64,000 nt of DNA from Paenibacillus sp. OK003 (GTDB lineage Bacteria > Bacillota > Bacilli > Paenibacillales > Paenibacillaceae). The stretch lies in assembly GCF_900109515.1 (NCBI RefSeq), contig NZ_FOBD01000002.1, positions 310,001 through 374,000 of the forward strand. Direction: 5' to 3'. Below, piece by piece: positions 54,484 through 61,801 of the stretch; positions within the stretch are counted from its first letter, which is position 1, and each line of letters begins with the position of its first letter. A program made the position numbers and the translations under genes. Below the pieces are notes generated by a model. The model was not told where the DNA came from and made no database searches. It saw nothing but the letters and a program-made list of their open reading frames with translations.

Positions 54484-55377
54484 ATGCGTATAGGAGCAAT
54501 AGAAGCCGGTGGAACGAAGTTTTTATGTGGTGTAGGTAACGAACGAGGGGAAATTGAAGATTGGTGCAGCTTTCCAACGGAACATCCCGGGACCACACTG
54601 GCGAAGGTCATCGACTATTTCAGGGACAAAGGAGTGGTGGCGATCGGGATCGGCTCCTTTGGTCCGATTGATCTGCAACCGGATAGCCCCACCTATGGTT
54701 ACATTACAACAACGCCCAAGCCAGGGTGGGGAAACTGTAATGTTATTGGAACCTTGAAGCGCGAATTTCCGATTCCCTTCGGATGGGATACCGATGTGAA
54801 TGCAGCGGCCCTTGGAGAAGTCACTTGGGGAGCAGCAAAGGGATTGGACAACTGTGTGTATTATACAATCGGCACAGGTGTTGGGATTGGACTTGTGGCG
54901 GGAGGTAAACGTGTGCATGGATTGCAGCACCCAGAGGGTGGGCACATCCGGACGAGACGGCACCCGGAGGATCATTTTGCCGGATTATGTCCGTATCATG
55001 GCGATTGCTTGGAGGGCATGGCTGCGGGGCCAGCCATTCAAGCTCGTTGGCAGAGCCCTGGCAGCGAACTGCCGGCAGACCACCCTGCCTGGGAGATCGA
55101 ATCCTTTTACATTGCGGAGTCCATCACGACAGCCATTCTGCTTCATTCCCCGCAAAAGGTCATCTTGGGCGGAGGGGTGATGCAGCAAAGTCATCTGTTC
55201 CCCATGATCCGGGATCGGGTTTTACGGAATCTGAATGGTTATGTGAATGCAGCCCCAATAACGCAACATATCGATCAATATATTGTCCAGCCTGGATTGG
55301 GCCAGCACGCAGGATTATGCGGTGCCCTCGCATTGGGTTTAGAGGCATTGCAGCAAAATCCAACGTCGGCTTTATAA
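54484..55377 (+). CDS. ROK-family fructokinase
   Basis: 297 residues; the ATG is 20 bases after the GH32 stop. The N-terminal GAIEAGGTKFLCGVG binds phosphate; GTGVGIGLVAGG is the ROK sugar/ATP loop, and HPEDHFAGLCPYHGDCLEG carries the His-Cys-His-Cys zinc set of fructokinases. It phosphorylates the fructose released by the GH32 enzyme, so the operon delivers fructose-6-phosphate. It is the last gene; a terminator follows at 55396. Confidence 0.94.
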   Translation: MRIGAIEAGGTKFLCGVGNERGEIEDWCSFPTEHPGTTLAKVIDYFRDKGVVAIGIGSFGPIDLQPDSPTYGYITTTPKPGWGNCNVIGTLKREFPIPFGWDTDVNAAALGEVTWGAAKGLDNCVYYTIGTGVGIGLVAGGKRVHGLQHPEGGHIRTRRHPEDHFAGLCPYHGDCLEGMAAGPAIQARWQSPGSELPADHPAWEIESFYIAESITTAILLHSPQKVILGGGVMQQSHLFPMIRDRVLRNLNGYVNAAPITQHIDQYIVQPGLGQHAGLCGALALGLEALQQNPTSAL

Positions 55378-55395
55378 TTTCTTATATTAATAATG

Positions 55396-55459
55396 TCCCA
55401 GAAGGGACGGATGCAGGTTCACTTGGCTATGTGACCTCACCGTCCTTTGTGGGATTTTT
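55396..55459 (+). terminator. Terminator of the fructan operon
   Basis: TCCCA (55396-55400) pairs with TGGGA (55450-55454), enclosing AAGGGACGG/CCGTCCTT and AGGTTCAC/GTGACCT stems, then TTTTT. The rest of the 55378-55770 gap holds the promoter described next and no gene. Confidence 0.82.
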
Positions 55460-55690
55460 GTCTCATTTACGACAAGAAAAAGTACGCCACGGTTCAAGGC
55501 GGATCAGGAAAAGGTGATGCTCAGTCGAGAGAACGAGTATCAAAATTGGGTTTTTAAGCAAGAATAATAGAGAAAAGAGATACAGGTAACGCGAAGTGCG
55601 CTCACGGTGAACATTTACGAATTGTTTTCGCTAGTTTATACCTATCGTTCGCTTTTATGTGTTATTTTCATGTTAACTATATCTTTTGGG

Positions 55691-55735
55691 TTGCCTAAAA
55701 ACGTAGATATATGTATAATCAATCGTGTTAACACG
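55691..55735 (+). promoter_or_regulatory. Promoter and palindrome upstream of the DUF2294 gene
   Basis: TTGCCT (55691-55696), 17 bases and TATAAT (55714-55719). CGTGTTAACACG (55724-55735) is a perfect 12-base palindrome at the expected start point. Confidence 0.7.
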
Positions 55736-55770
55736 TCGAACGTACGGTAGTAAATGATGTGGGTGAGTTC

Positions 55771-56115
55771 ATGGAACTGCTGGACAGCAATGAGAGCAAG
55801 AAGAAGATGTGCCAGTATTATAACGAAATTTCGAAGGAACTGTTCGGCTTTGGGACCACTCTCCTGAGAGTGACCATTGATCAGAACATTGTAACCTTCT
55901 ACGCGAAGCACCGACGTTCACCGCGCTCTGACGCCCTGGAAGGGGAGGCCCCCGGCTTGAAGCTGGAAGTGGACTTCCGCATGTCTGTCTTGTATAAGAA
56001 GAAATTCAGGGAGAAGTTGGAGCAGCACATGGGTTTGCCAATCGAAGCTGTATTACGGGATTATGATGCGTCCACGCAGTGGGCCATCACGAATGTGATA
56101 TTGGAACAAGCATAG
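55771..56115 (+). CDS. DUF2294 (MpsC-like) protein
   Basis: 114 residues from ATG 55771 (MELLDSNESKKK); a GTG four codons upstream is the alternative, and neither has a strong ribosome site. One DUF2294 module can be followed: YNEISKELFGFGTTLLRVTI, IVTFYAKHRRSPRSDALEG, then LYKKKFREKLEQHMGLPIEAVLRDYD. Proteins with this domain are annotated as MpsC-like parts of a proposed sodium-linked membrane system, but the function is not settled. Many relatives carry two modules; this one has a single module, and nothing similar follows in 56116-56270. It has its own promoter and terminator. Confidence 0.65.
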   Translation: MELLDSNESKKKMCQYYNEISKELFGFGTTLLRVTIDQNIVTFYAKHRRSPRSDALEGEAPGLKLEVDFRMSVLYKKKFREKLEQHMGLPIEAVLRDYDASTQWAITNVILEQA

Positions 56116-56270
56116 GATGGATCGACAGGTTCGATGTATGCGTTGCACACGATTCTAATTCATCATTCGGATTCCAAACAATTTCATATGATGGCGTCTG
56201 ACTTCGGATTGATTCTGAAGCAGAAACCGATGATGTACCGGCAGCGGGTGTCGCTTTCCTTTGTTTACGA

Positions 56271-56310
56271 AGAAAAGTGTTCTTGTTTATACAAGAATGC
56301 TTTTCTTTTT
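56271..56310 (+). terminator. Terminator after the DUF2294 gene
   Basis: AGAAAAG (56271-56277) pairs with CTTTTCT (56300-56306), enclosing TTCTTG/CAAGAA, then a long T-rich run. Confidence 0.88.
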
Positions 56311-56316
56311 GTTTTT

Positions 56317-56544
56317 TTAAGTTGAACTAGCCCTAAATAACGCATGTACCCTTCGAAAATCAGAAGACCTTCCGATCGCTGTTATCCCCAGATTTCTTTT
56401 ATCGCTTTAATAAAGGTAGAAATCTTGTGATAGCTTATGTTTCCGAAGAAGCTTTCTTTCAGAAAGCTTTTAGGCGAACACTTCGTTTCTCCAGGTTCTT
56501 TCTGTTTTCTACGTGAAATGCGTTATCAAGCTAGTTCAACTTAA
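56317..56544. repeat. 228-bp MITE-like element, copy 3 (inverted)
   Basis: TTAAGTTGAACTAG (56317-56330) and CTAGTTCAACTTAA (56531-56544) are perfect 14-base inverse ends. Inside, read on the minus strand, are the same blocks as copies 1 and 2: AGCTTTCTGAAAGAAAGCT-like stem and GGGGATAACAGCGATCGGAAG. It lies between a terminator and the next operon and reaches to within 45 bases of its first ATG. Confidence 0.88.
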
Positions 56545-56563
56545 TGGTTTGGGTTGTTAAATC
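56535..56563 (+). promoter_or_regulatory. Candidate promoter overlapping the end of repeat copy 3
   Basis: TTCAAC (56535-56540), inside the terminal repeat, is 17 bases from TAAATC (56558-56563), outside it. This is a fair promoter for the operon that starts at 56589, and no better one is seen between the terminator and the ATG. Confidence 0.35.
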
Positions 56564-56588
56564 ACACATATCAGGGGGAATCAGGATC

Positions 56589-57662
56589 ATGATGAAAAAG
56601 TGGATTAGCGGTTTGGCGGCAGTGGCAATGACATCGGTATTACTTGCAGGATGCGGCAGCAGCACAGAGAACGGAACAGGCGGATCAGGCAGCGGAGGCA
56701 CGGCGCCAACCAAGCTGGTCATCTCCACTTGGGGGTTCTCGGAAGATTTCTTTAATGAAGAAGTATTTGGTCCATTTGAAAAAGAACATAATGTAGACAT
56801 TGTGCTTGAAGTGGGTAACAACGCTGAGCGTTTGAACAAAATCCGCCAAGGTACATCCAATGTGGATGTGATCTATTTGTCCGATTACTATGCACAGCAA
56901 GGTATTGATGAAGGTTTGTTCGAGAAAATCGACCGCTCCAAAATTCCGAATGTGAATGATATTTATGATATTGCCAAAGCACCGCTTGGCGAAGATTACG
57001 GCCCGGCCTATACGGTTGGACAGCTCGGAATCGCTTATAATCCAGACCTCGTTAACAAAGAAGTCACTTCATGGGCAGATCTGTGGGACCCGGCGTTTGC
57101 GGGTAACCTGACCATTCCGAATATTACGGCAACAGCAGGCCCGATGGTATTGGATGCAGCTTCCCGTGTAGCCGGAAACGAAACGTTTAATGAAGATGCA
57201 GCATTTGCGGAACTGAAAAAATTAAGCAGCAACGTTGTTAAATTCTACACGCAAACTTCCGAATTCGTGAACATGTTCTCCCAGGAAGAGATTGCGGGCG
57301 GACCGATTATGGAAATGTACTTCAAAGACCTGAAAGCTGCAGTTCCAAATGCGAAGTTTGTTACACCTAGCGAAGGTGCATATGCAGTCATGAATACGAT
57401 CAATGTCGTAAAAGGCAGCAAGAACAAAGAACTCGCCGAAGAATTCATCAACTGGCAGCTGAGCCAGGATGTACAAGCCAAATCCGCCAAAGCTAAAGTG
57501 GATTCCCCGGTAAATACGAAGGTTGAATTGAATGCCGAAGAAGCTGAAGGCGTAACATATGGTGCGGACGTCGTTGGCAAGCTGAACAAGCTGGATATGG
57601 AATTTGTGAATCAACAGGCTAAAGCATGGACAGATCGTTGGAACCGCGAGATTGCACAATAA
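56589..57662 (+). CDS. Spermidine/putrescine-type ABC transporter substrate-binding lipoprotein
   Basis: 357 residues from ATG 56589 (a second ATG follows). The lipobox is LLAGCG (Cys about 21) and a Gly/Ser-rich linker follows. The two-lobe PotD-type fold shows in NAERLNKIRQGTSNVDVIYL, YTVGQLGIAYNPDLVNKEVT and SWADLWDPAFAGNLTIPN. PotD-family acidic residues that grip polyamine amines are not obvious, so the ligand may differ. It leads an operon containing a nucleoside hydrolase, two permeases, an ATPase and adenine deaminase, so a purine nucleoside or related base is the inferred cargo. Confidence 0.85.
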   Translation: MMKKWISGLAAVAMTSVLLAGCGSSTENGTGGSGSGGTAPTKLVISTWGFSEDFFNEEVFGPFEKEHNVDIVLEVGNNAERLNKIRQGTSNVDVIYLSDYYAQQGIDEGLFEKIDRSKIPNVNDIYDIAKAPLGEDYGPAYTVGQLGIAYNPDLVNKEVTSWADLWDPAFAGNLTIPNITATAGPMVLDAASRVAGNETFNEDAAFAELKKLSSNVVKFYTQTSEFVNMFSQEEIAGGPIMEMYFKDLKAAVPNAKFVTPSEGAYAVMNTINVVKGSKNKELAEEFINWQLSQDVQAKSAKAKVDSPVNTKVELNAEEAEGVTYGADVVGKLNKLDMEFVNQQAKAWTDRWNREIAQ

Positions 57663-57769
57663 GCATAATTAGCGTTAGAACGATAAGGTTTAGAGACAGG
57701 TATAGATTGTGCTCGACAAACAAAAATTTGCAGCAAGCAATCATTGAACGACAGAGGAGTTGGGAATGT

Positions 57770-58708
57770 ATGAGTGAAAAAGGAAATCGCATCATTCTGG
57801 ATGTGGATACCGGTATTGATGACGCGCTGGCGATCTTGCTGGCCGTCAAGAGTCGGAAGCTGGACATTCTCGGGATTACCACGGTCTGCGGGAACGTATC
57901 GCTCCAGCAGGCAACGGATAATACATGCAAAATTCTCGAGCTGGTGGGAGCACCCTCCATTCCGGTCATTGCCGGAGCGGCTGGGCCACTCACACGCAAG
58001 TCTCACTATGAGCACCGGGTACATGGACAAGACGGATTGGGTGGTGCGCTGCCTGATCCGGCCGTGTCCAAGCAGGCGGATGAAGGTTTTGCCCCTGAAT
58101 TTATCGTTGAACAAGCGAAGTTGTACCCAGGCGAACTGACACTGATCATGACGGCGCCGTTAACGAATCTGGCTCTGGCTTTAATGAAGTGTCCTGAACT
58201 GCCTACATTATTGAAGGAAGTCATCTTCATGGGTGGCGTCGTTCGTGGACATGGCAATGTTACCCCTACTGCGGAGTACAACACGTACGCCGATCCTGAA
58301 GCCGCACGCATTGTATTGCACGCAGGTTTCGAGAAGCTTACGCAGGTGGGCTTGGATGTTACCCGCCAAACGCTGCTGAATGAAGAAGCCATCGGACGAT
58401 TAACTGATCCGGTATTGCGCGATTACGTGGCTCAGAGCACAGAGATTTACATCAAGCGGTATGAAGAAATGAACGGCATTCGCGCTTGTGCCCTGCATGA
58501 TCCACTGGCCGTTGGTGTCGCTCTTGCCCCGGAACTGGTTGGACGCAAATCGTATTTCGTCGATGTAGAGACGGCTAGCCGCCTGTGTGATGGTCAGATG
58601 GTATGTGACTTCCAAAACCGTTTGGGCGAACAACCCAACACGCTCGTATGCGAAACGGTAGATGCCGAAGCATTCCTAGAACTGTTTATTAACGCATTAA
58701 ATGCGTAG
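57770..58708 (+). CDS. Nucleoside hydrolase (inosine-uridine preferring type)
   Basis: 312 residues from ATG 57770; AGGAG lies 12 bases upstream. The calcium/ribose motif is intact, DVDTGIDD (residues 11-18), with TVCGNVSLQQATDN, ELTLIMTAPLTNLALAL, VIFMGGVVRGHGNVTP, AEYNTYADPEAARIV and the late HDPLAVGVAL carrying the catalytic-region His. It splits ribonucleosides to base and ribose. Its position inside a transport operon, between the binding protein and the permeases, is unusual and says that the imported compound is probably a nucleoside. The hydrolase has no signal peptide. Confidence 0.93.
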   Translation: MSEKGNRIILDVDTGIDDALAILLAVKSRKLDILGITTVCGNVSLQQATDNTCKILELVGAPSIPVIAGAAGPLTRKSHYEHRVHGQDGLGGALPDPAVSKQADEGFAPEFIVEQAKLYPGELTLIMTAPLTNLALALMKCPELPTLLKEVIFMGGVVRGHGNVTPTAEYNTYADPEAARIVLHAGFEKLTQVGLDVTRQTLLNEEAIGRLTDPVLRDYVAQSTEIYIKRYEEMNGIRACALHDPLAVGVALAPELVGRKSYFVDVETASRLCDGQMVCDFQNRLGEQPNTLVCETVDAEAFLELFINALNA

Positions 58709-58769
58709 CTATGAACTTCACGGCATGGGGGTTCAGTCTAAAAATCAGTGCTTACGTATTTCGCTGGCA

Positions 58770-58885
58770 GTGGAGGGGACGAAATTGATTCTGTAGAAGC
58801 GAAGCGTTCGCCTTTATCCTTGGATTTTTCCTTCTAACAGAAGGCGATCAAGAAAATCCAAGGATAACAGCGATCGAAAGAACGA
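58770..58885. repeat. Degenerate copy of the 228-bp element (copy 4)
   Basis: Keeps GAAGCGAAGCGTTCGCCT (from 58796), a TTATCCTTGGATTTT arm and its partner AAAATCCAAGGATAA, then CAGCGATCGAAAGA, in the order of copy 1. The two arms differ from copies 1-3 but changed together, so the stem is kept. The terminal inverse repeats are missing. It lies inside the operon, between the nucleoside hydrolase and the first permease. Confidence 0.7.
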
Positions 58886-58989
58886 TTCGTAAACGTAACG
58901 GTTGGTGCGACGAACGTATAGCATTTATTTTGAAATGTGCTCCAATGAAACGTGTGAATAAAACCATTTTATAAGTCAGGAGTACCGCG

Positions 58990-59808
58990 ATGAAGAAATC
59001 AGTATACTGGCTATTGCTGCCGGGATTTGTGTTTTTGGCGGCATTTATGATCATTCCGATTGTCCTGACGATCGGATCGACGTTTTTTCAAGAAAACTCC
59101 TTCACGTTTGAAGGATACATGCATTTTTTCAGAGACCCTTACTTTTTGAAAATATTGCTTACGACGCTGCAGGTCAGCGTGGTCACCACCATCGTCTGCG
59201 TGGTGCTCGGATTCCCGACAGCTTATTATATTTCACGGAAAGCGCCGCGTCGCAAAGGCATTCTGCTCGCGCTCGCAATCTTCCCACTGCTGACAAGCCC
59301 GGTTGTGCGCTCGTTTAGCTGGATGATTATTCTCGGACGCAAAGGGCTGATCAACAACGCCCTTGTTGGGCTTGGTATCGTGGACAAGCCGCTCGATATT
59401 CTGTATACGCCGGCAGCCATGATGATTGGTTTGACCCATCTGTTCCTGCCACTTATGATCATTTCCCTGGTCGGTGTGCTTGAGAACATCGATGGTGATC
59501 TGCTCAAGGCGGCACAGAGCCTGGGTGCATCCCGCTTCACGGCATTCCGCCGGGTGGTGTTCCCACTGGCTGTGCCAGGGCTTGTGATCGGAGCCGTACT
59601 TGTTTTTGTTGGCAGCCTGACGGCTTATACGACGCCTGCACTATTGGGAGGCAAACAGCGCGTAATTGCGACGTTCCTCTATCAGAACGCCATGACCCTG
59701 AACGACTGGTATCTGGCCTCGGTCGTTGCTGCGATTATGATTGTCATTACGTTTGTCGTGGTCGGTGTCATGAACAAAATGGCCAAAACTTTAAATCCGA
59801 AGGGGTAG
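58990..59808 (+). CDS. ABC transporter permease (PotB type)
   Basis: 272 residues with six spans and the PotB-type features FPTAYYISRKAPRRKG, PLLTSPVVRSFSWMIILGR and the ATPase-coupling loop AAQSLGASRFTAFRRVVFPL. The ATG is preceded by AGTCAGGAG. It belongs to the polyamine/opine/phosphonate permease group; the second permease begins 4 bases after its stop. Confidence 0.92.
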   Translation: MKKSVYWLLLPGFVFLAAFMIIPIVLTIGSTFFQENSFTFEGYMHFFRDPYFLKILLTTLQVSVVTTIVCVVLGFPTAYYISRKAPRRKGILLALAIFPLLTSPVVRSFSWMIILGRKGLINNALVGLGIVDKPLDILYTPAAMMIGLTHLFLPLMIISLVGVLENIDGDLLKAAQSLGASRFTAFRRVVFPLAVPGLVIGAVLVFVGSLTAYTTPALLGGKQRVIATFLYQNAMTLNDWYLASVVAAIMIVITFVVVGVMNKMAKTLNPKG

Positions 59809-59812
59809 ACAT

Positions 59813-60604
59813 ATGCGGGAGAAACATATCGGGCTGGGCCTGTTCAGTCTGCTGGTCTTTATCTTTCTGCTGGGCCCGCTTCTGATCATCTCGGTGACTT
59901 CGTTTGAACCGGGGACGGTACTCAAATTTCCGCCGGAGGGCTTTTCTCTCCGCTGGTACGAGAATATTTTCAACACGGGTGGTTTCCTGCGCACGTTCCA
60001 GACGTCCATCATCATTTCCCTGTTGGGGAATTTGCTGGCGCTGTTGCTCGGGGTTCCAGCTGCGTACGCACTTAGTCGTTATGATTTCAAAGGCAAGTCC
60101 GTGCTGAATGCATTGTTCCTGTCTCCGGTACTCATTCCGGGAATCGTGCTTGGTTTTACATTGATGAAATACCTGATCGTAATCTATCATCTGCCGATGT
60201 ATCTGGGTCTGCTGATCGGTCACACGATTATTATGCTTCCATTTATCATTCGCGTTATCGCATCGAGTCTGTCGAGCTTTGACTTTGCGGTAGAAGAAGC
60301 AGCCCTGAGTCTCGGCGCAGGACGGGTTAGAACGTTCTTCCAGATCGTGCTGCCTAACATTCGCTCAGGAATTCTCGCTGCGGTGCTGATTGCCTTTTTG
60401 GAGTCGTTCAACAACGTGGACATTTCCGTGTTTATGACCGGACCGGGGGTAAGCACATTGCCAATTCAGATGCTGACCTATGTAGAAAATTATTTTGACC
60501 CAACCATTGCAGCCATTTCCGTGCTTTTGATGGTATTAACTGGACTTTTAATGTTCGTGATCGAACGGATCATGGGCGGATTCTCATACTTTACTAAACG
60601 TTAA
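59813..60604 (+). CDS. ABC transporter permease (PotC type)
   Basis: 263 residues, six spans, with PotC-type features FEPGTVLKFPPEGFSLRWYE, GVPAAYALSRYDFKGK, the coupling loop EEAALSLGAGRVRTFFQIVL and FNNVDISVFMTGPGVSTLPIQML. The ribosome site GAAGGGG lies within the end of the preceding gene, so the two are coupled. Confidence 0.93.
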   Translation: MREKHIGLGLFSLLVFIFLLGPLLIISVTSFEPGTVLKFPPEGFSLRWYENIFNTGGFLRTFQTSIIISLLGNLLALLLGVPAAYALSRYDFKGKSVLNALFLSPVLIPGIVLGFTLMKYLIVIYHLPMYLGLLIGHTIIMLPFIIRVIASSLSSFDFAVEEAALSLGAGRVRTFFQIVLPNIRSGILAAVLIAFLESFNNVDISVFMTGPGVSTLPIQMLTYVENYFDPTIAAISVLLMVLTGLLMFVIERIMGGFSYFTKR

Positions 60605-60622
60605 TTGGAGGCGCAGAACGCT

Positions 60623-61681
60623 ATGGCATTGCTGACATTGGATCGCGTATCGGTGGCTTACGATAACCAGACGATCCTGAGGGATTTTCAATTGGAGCTG
60701 GAAAAAGGTAAGCTGCTCTCCCTGCTCGGACCGAGCGGTTGCGGCAAAACAACTACGCTGCGCCTCATCGCCGGATTCCTGGAAGCAACACAGGGTAAGT
60801 TTATGTTCGGCGGCAAGGATTATACGAAGGTTCCGGTAAACAAGCGGAATTTCGGATTTGTATTTCAGAGTTATGCGCTGTTCCCGCATCTGTCTGTCTA
60901 TGACAACGTGGCCTTCGGCCTGCGGATGCGCAAGGTAAAATACAAGGATATTTCTTCACGCGTAATGCGCATCCTTGAAGTGGTGAACCTGAACGGCTTC
61001 GAGAAGCGCTTCCCGCAGGAACTGTCCGGTGGACAGCGTCAGCGTGTGGCGATTGCCCGCGCACTCGTCATTGAACCGGATTTGCTGTTGTTCGATGAAC
61101 CACTCAGTAACCTGGATGCCAACCTGCGGCTGAACATGCGGGTGGAGATTCGCCGGATTCAGCAGGAGCTGGGCATTACGACGCTGTATGTCTCTCATGA
61201 TCAGGAGGAGTGCTTCTCCATCTCGGATCAGGTAGCGATTATGAACAAAGGCGTTGTCGAGCAGCTCGACCGCCCAGAGACGATTTTTAAATACCCGGCC
61301 ACAGAATTTGTAGCCCAATTTATCGGCTTCCACAATTTTATTGAATTCGCAGAGCGCAGTGATGCAGGAGAGGTGATCACGCTGAAAGCGGGGGGGCGTT
61401 TGTTCACGGCAACAGCGCATCCCGGAACAGCACGTCCCGGTGCACGTAAAGGTGCAATTCGCCCGGATGATCTGATGGTTAGTGGAGATACCTCTGGGGA
61501 CATGGCAAATGCTTTGCCAGGGATTATCAAAGTAAGCACGTACCTTGGACGCAGTTATCAGTACGTCATTGAGACAGAACTTGGCGACTTTACAGCCAAT
61601 CAGGAGATGGAGACACCTTATCTCAGCGGACAGCGGGTTAATCTGATTTTCCCGCAGGATAAACTTGTCCTTGTGGAATAG
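60623..61681 (+). CDS. ABC transporter ATP-binding protein (PotA type)
   Basis: 352 residues from ATG 60623; GGAGG is 11 bases upstream, and an in-frame ATG at 60605 precedes that site. Walker A GPSGCGKTT (36-44), signature LSGGQRQRVAIARAL, Walker B DLLLFDEPLSNLD and the switch His in YVSHDQEEC are all intact. A C-terminal TOBE regulatory domain (residues 240-352, GARKGAIRPDDL) is typical of PotA and related importers. It powers the two preceding permeases. Confidence 0.95.
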   Translation: MALLTLDRVSVAYDNQTILRDFQLELEKGKLLSLLGPSGCGKTTTLRLIAGFLEATQGKFMFGGKDYTKVPVNKRNFGFVFQSYALFPHLSVYDNVAFGLRMRKVKYKDISSRVMRILEVVNLNGFEKRFPQELSGGQRQRVAIARALVIEPDLLLFDEPLSNLDANLRLNMRVEIRRIQQELGITTLYVSHDQEECFSISDQVAIMNKGVVEQLDRPETIFKYPATEFVAQFIGFHNFIEFAERSDAGEVITLKAGGRLFTATAHPGTARPGARKGAIRPDDLMVSGDTSGDMANALPGIIKVSTYLGRSYQYVIETELGDFTANQEMETPYLSGQRVNLIFPQDKLVLVE

Positions 61682-61724
61682 CCGCAGGAAGCAGAAGCAG
61701 CAAAAGAGGCATTTTATCAGCTGA

Positions 61725-61764
61725 ATCCAGAGCATTAAGGCTAGTTGTAAATGCTGCTCTGGAT
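61725..61764 (+). other. Intercistronic hairpin between the ATPase and adenine deaminase genes
   Basis: ATCCAGAG (61725-61732) pairs with CTCTGGAT (61757-61764) with an inner GCATT/AATGC stem. There is no T-tract, so it may set relative expression or RNA stability and not end transcription. Confidence 0.45.
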
Positions 61765-61801
61765 CGCTGTAAGATGCTCATGAAGAAGGAGATTATGCCC
61801 C

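Noticed and set aside
55736..55750. LexA-like box near the DUF2294 gene
   Set aside because: CGAACGTACGG keeps only one half-site of the Firmicute LexA consensus.
56134..56325. 63-codon open frame after the DUF2294 gene, perhaps a second module
   Set aside because: It shows no DUF2294 pattern, lacks a ribosome site and reads through the terminator stem into the repeat.
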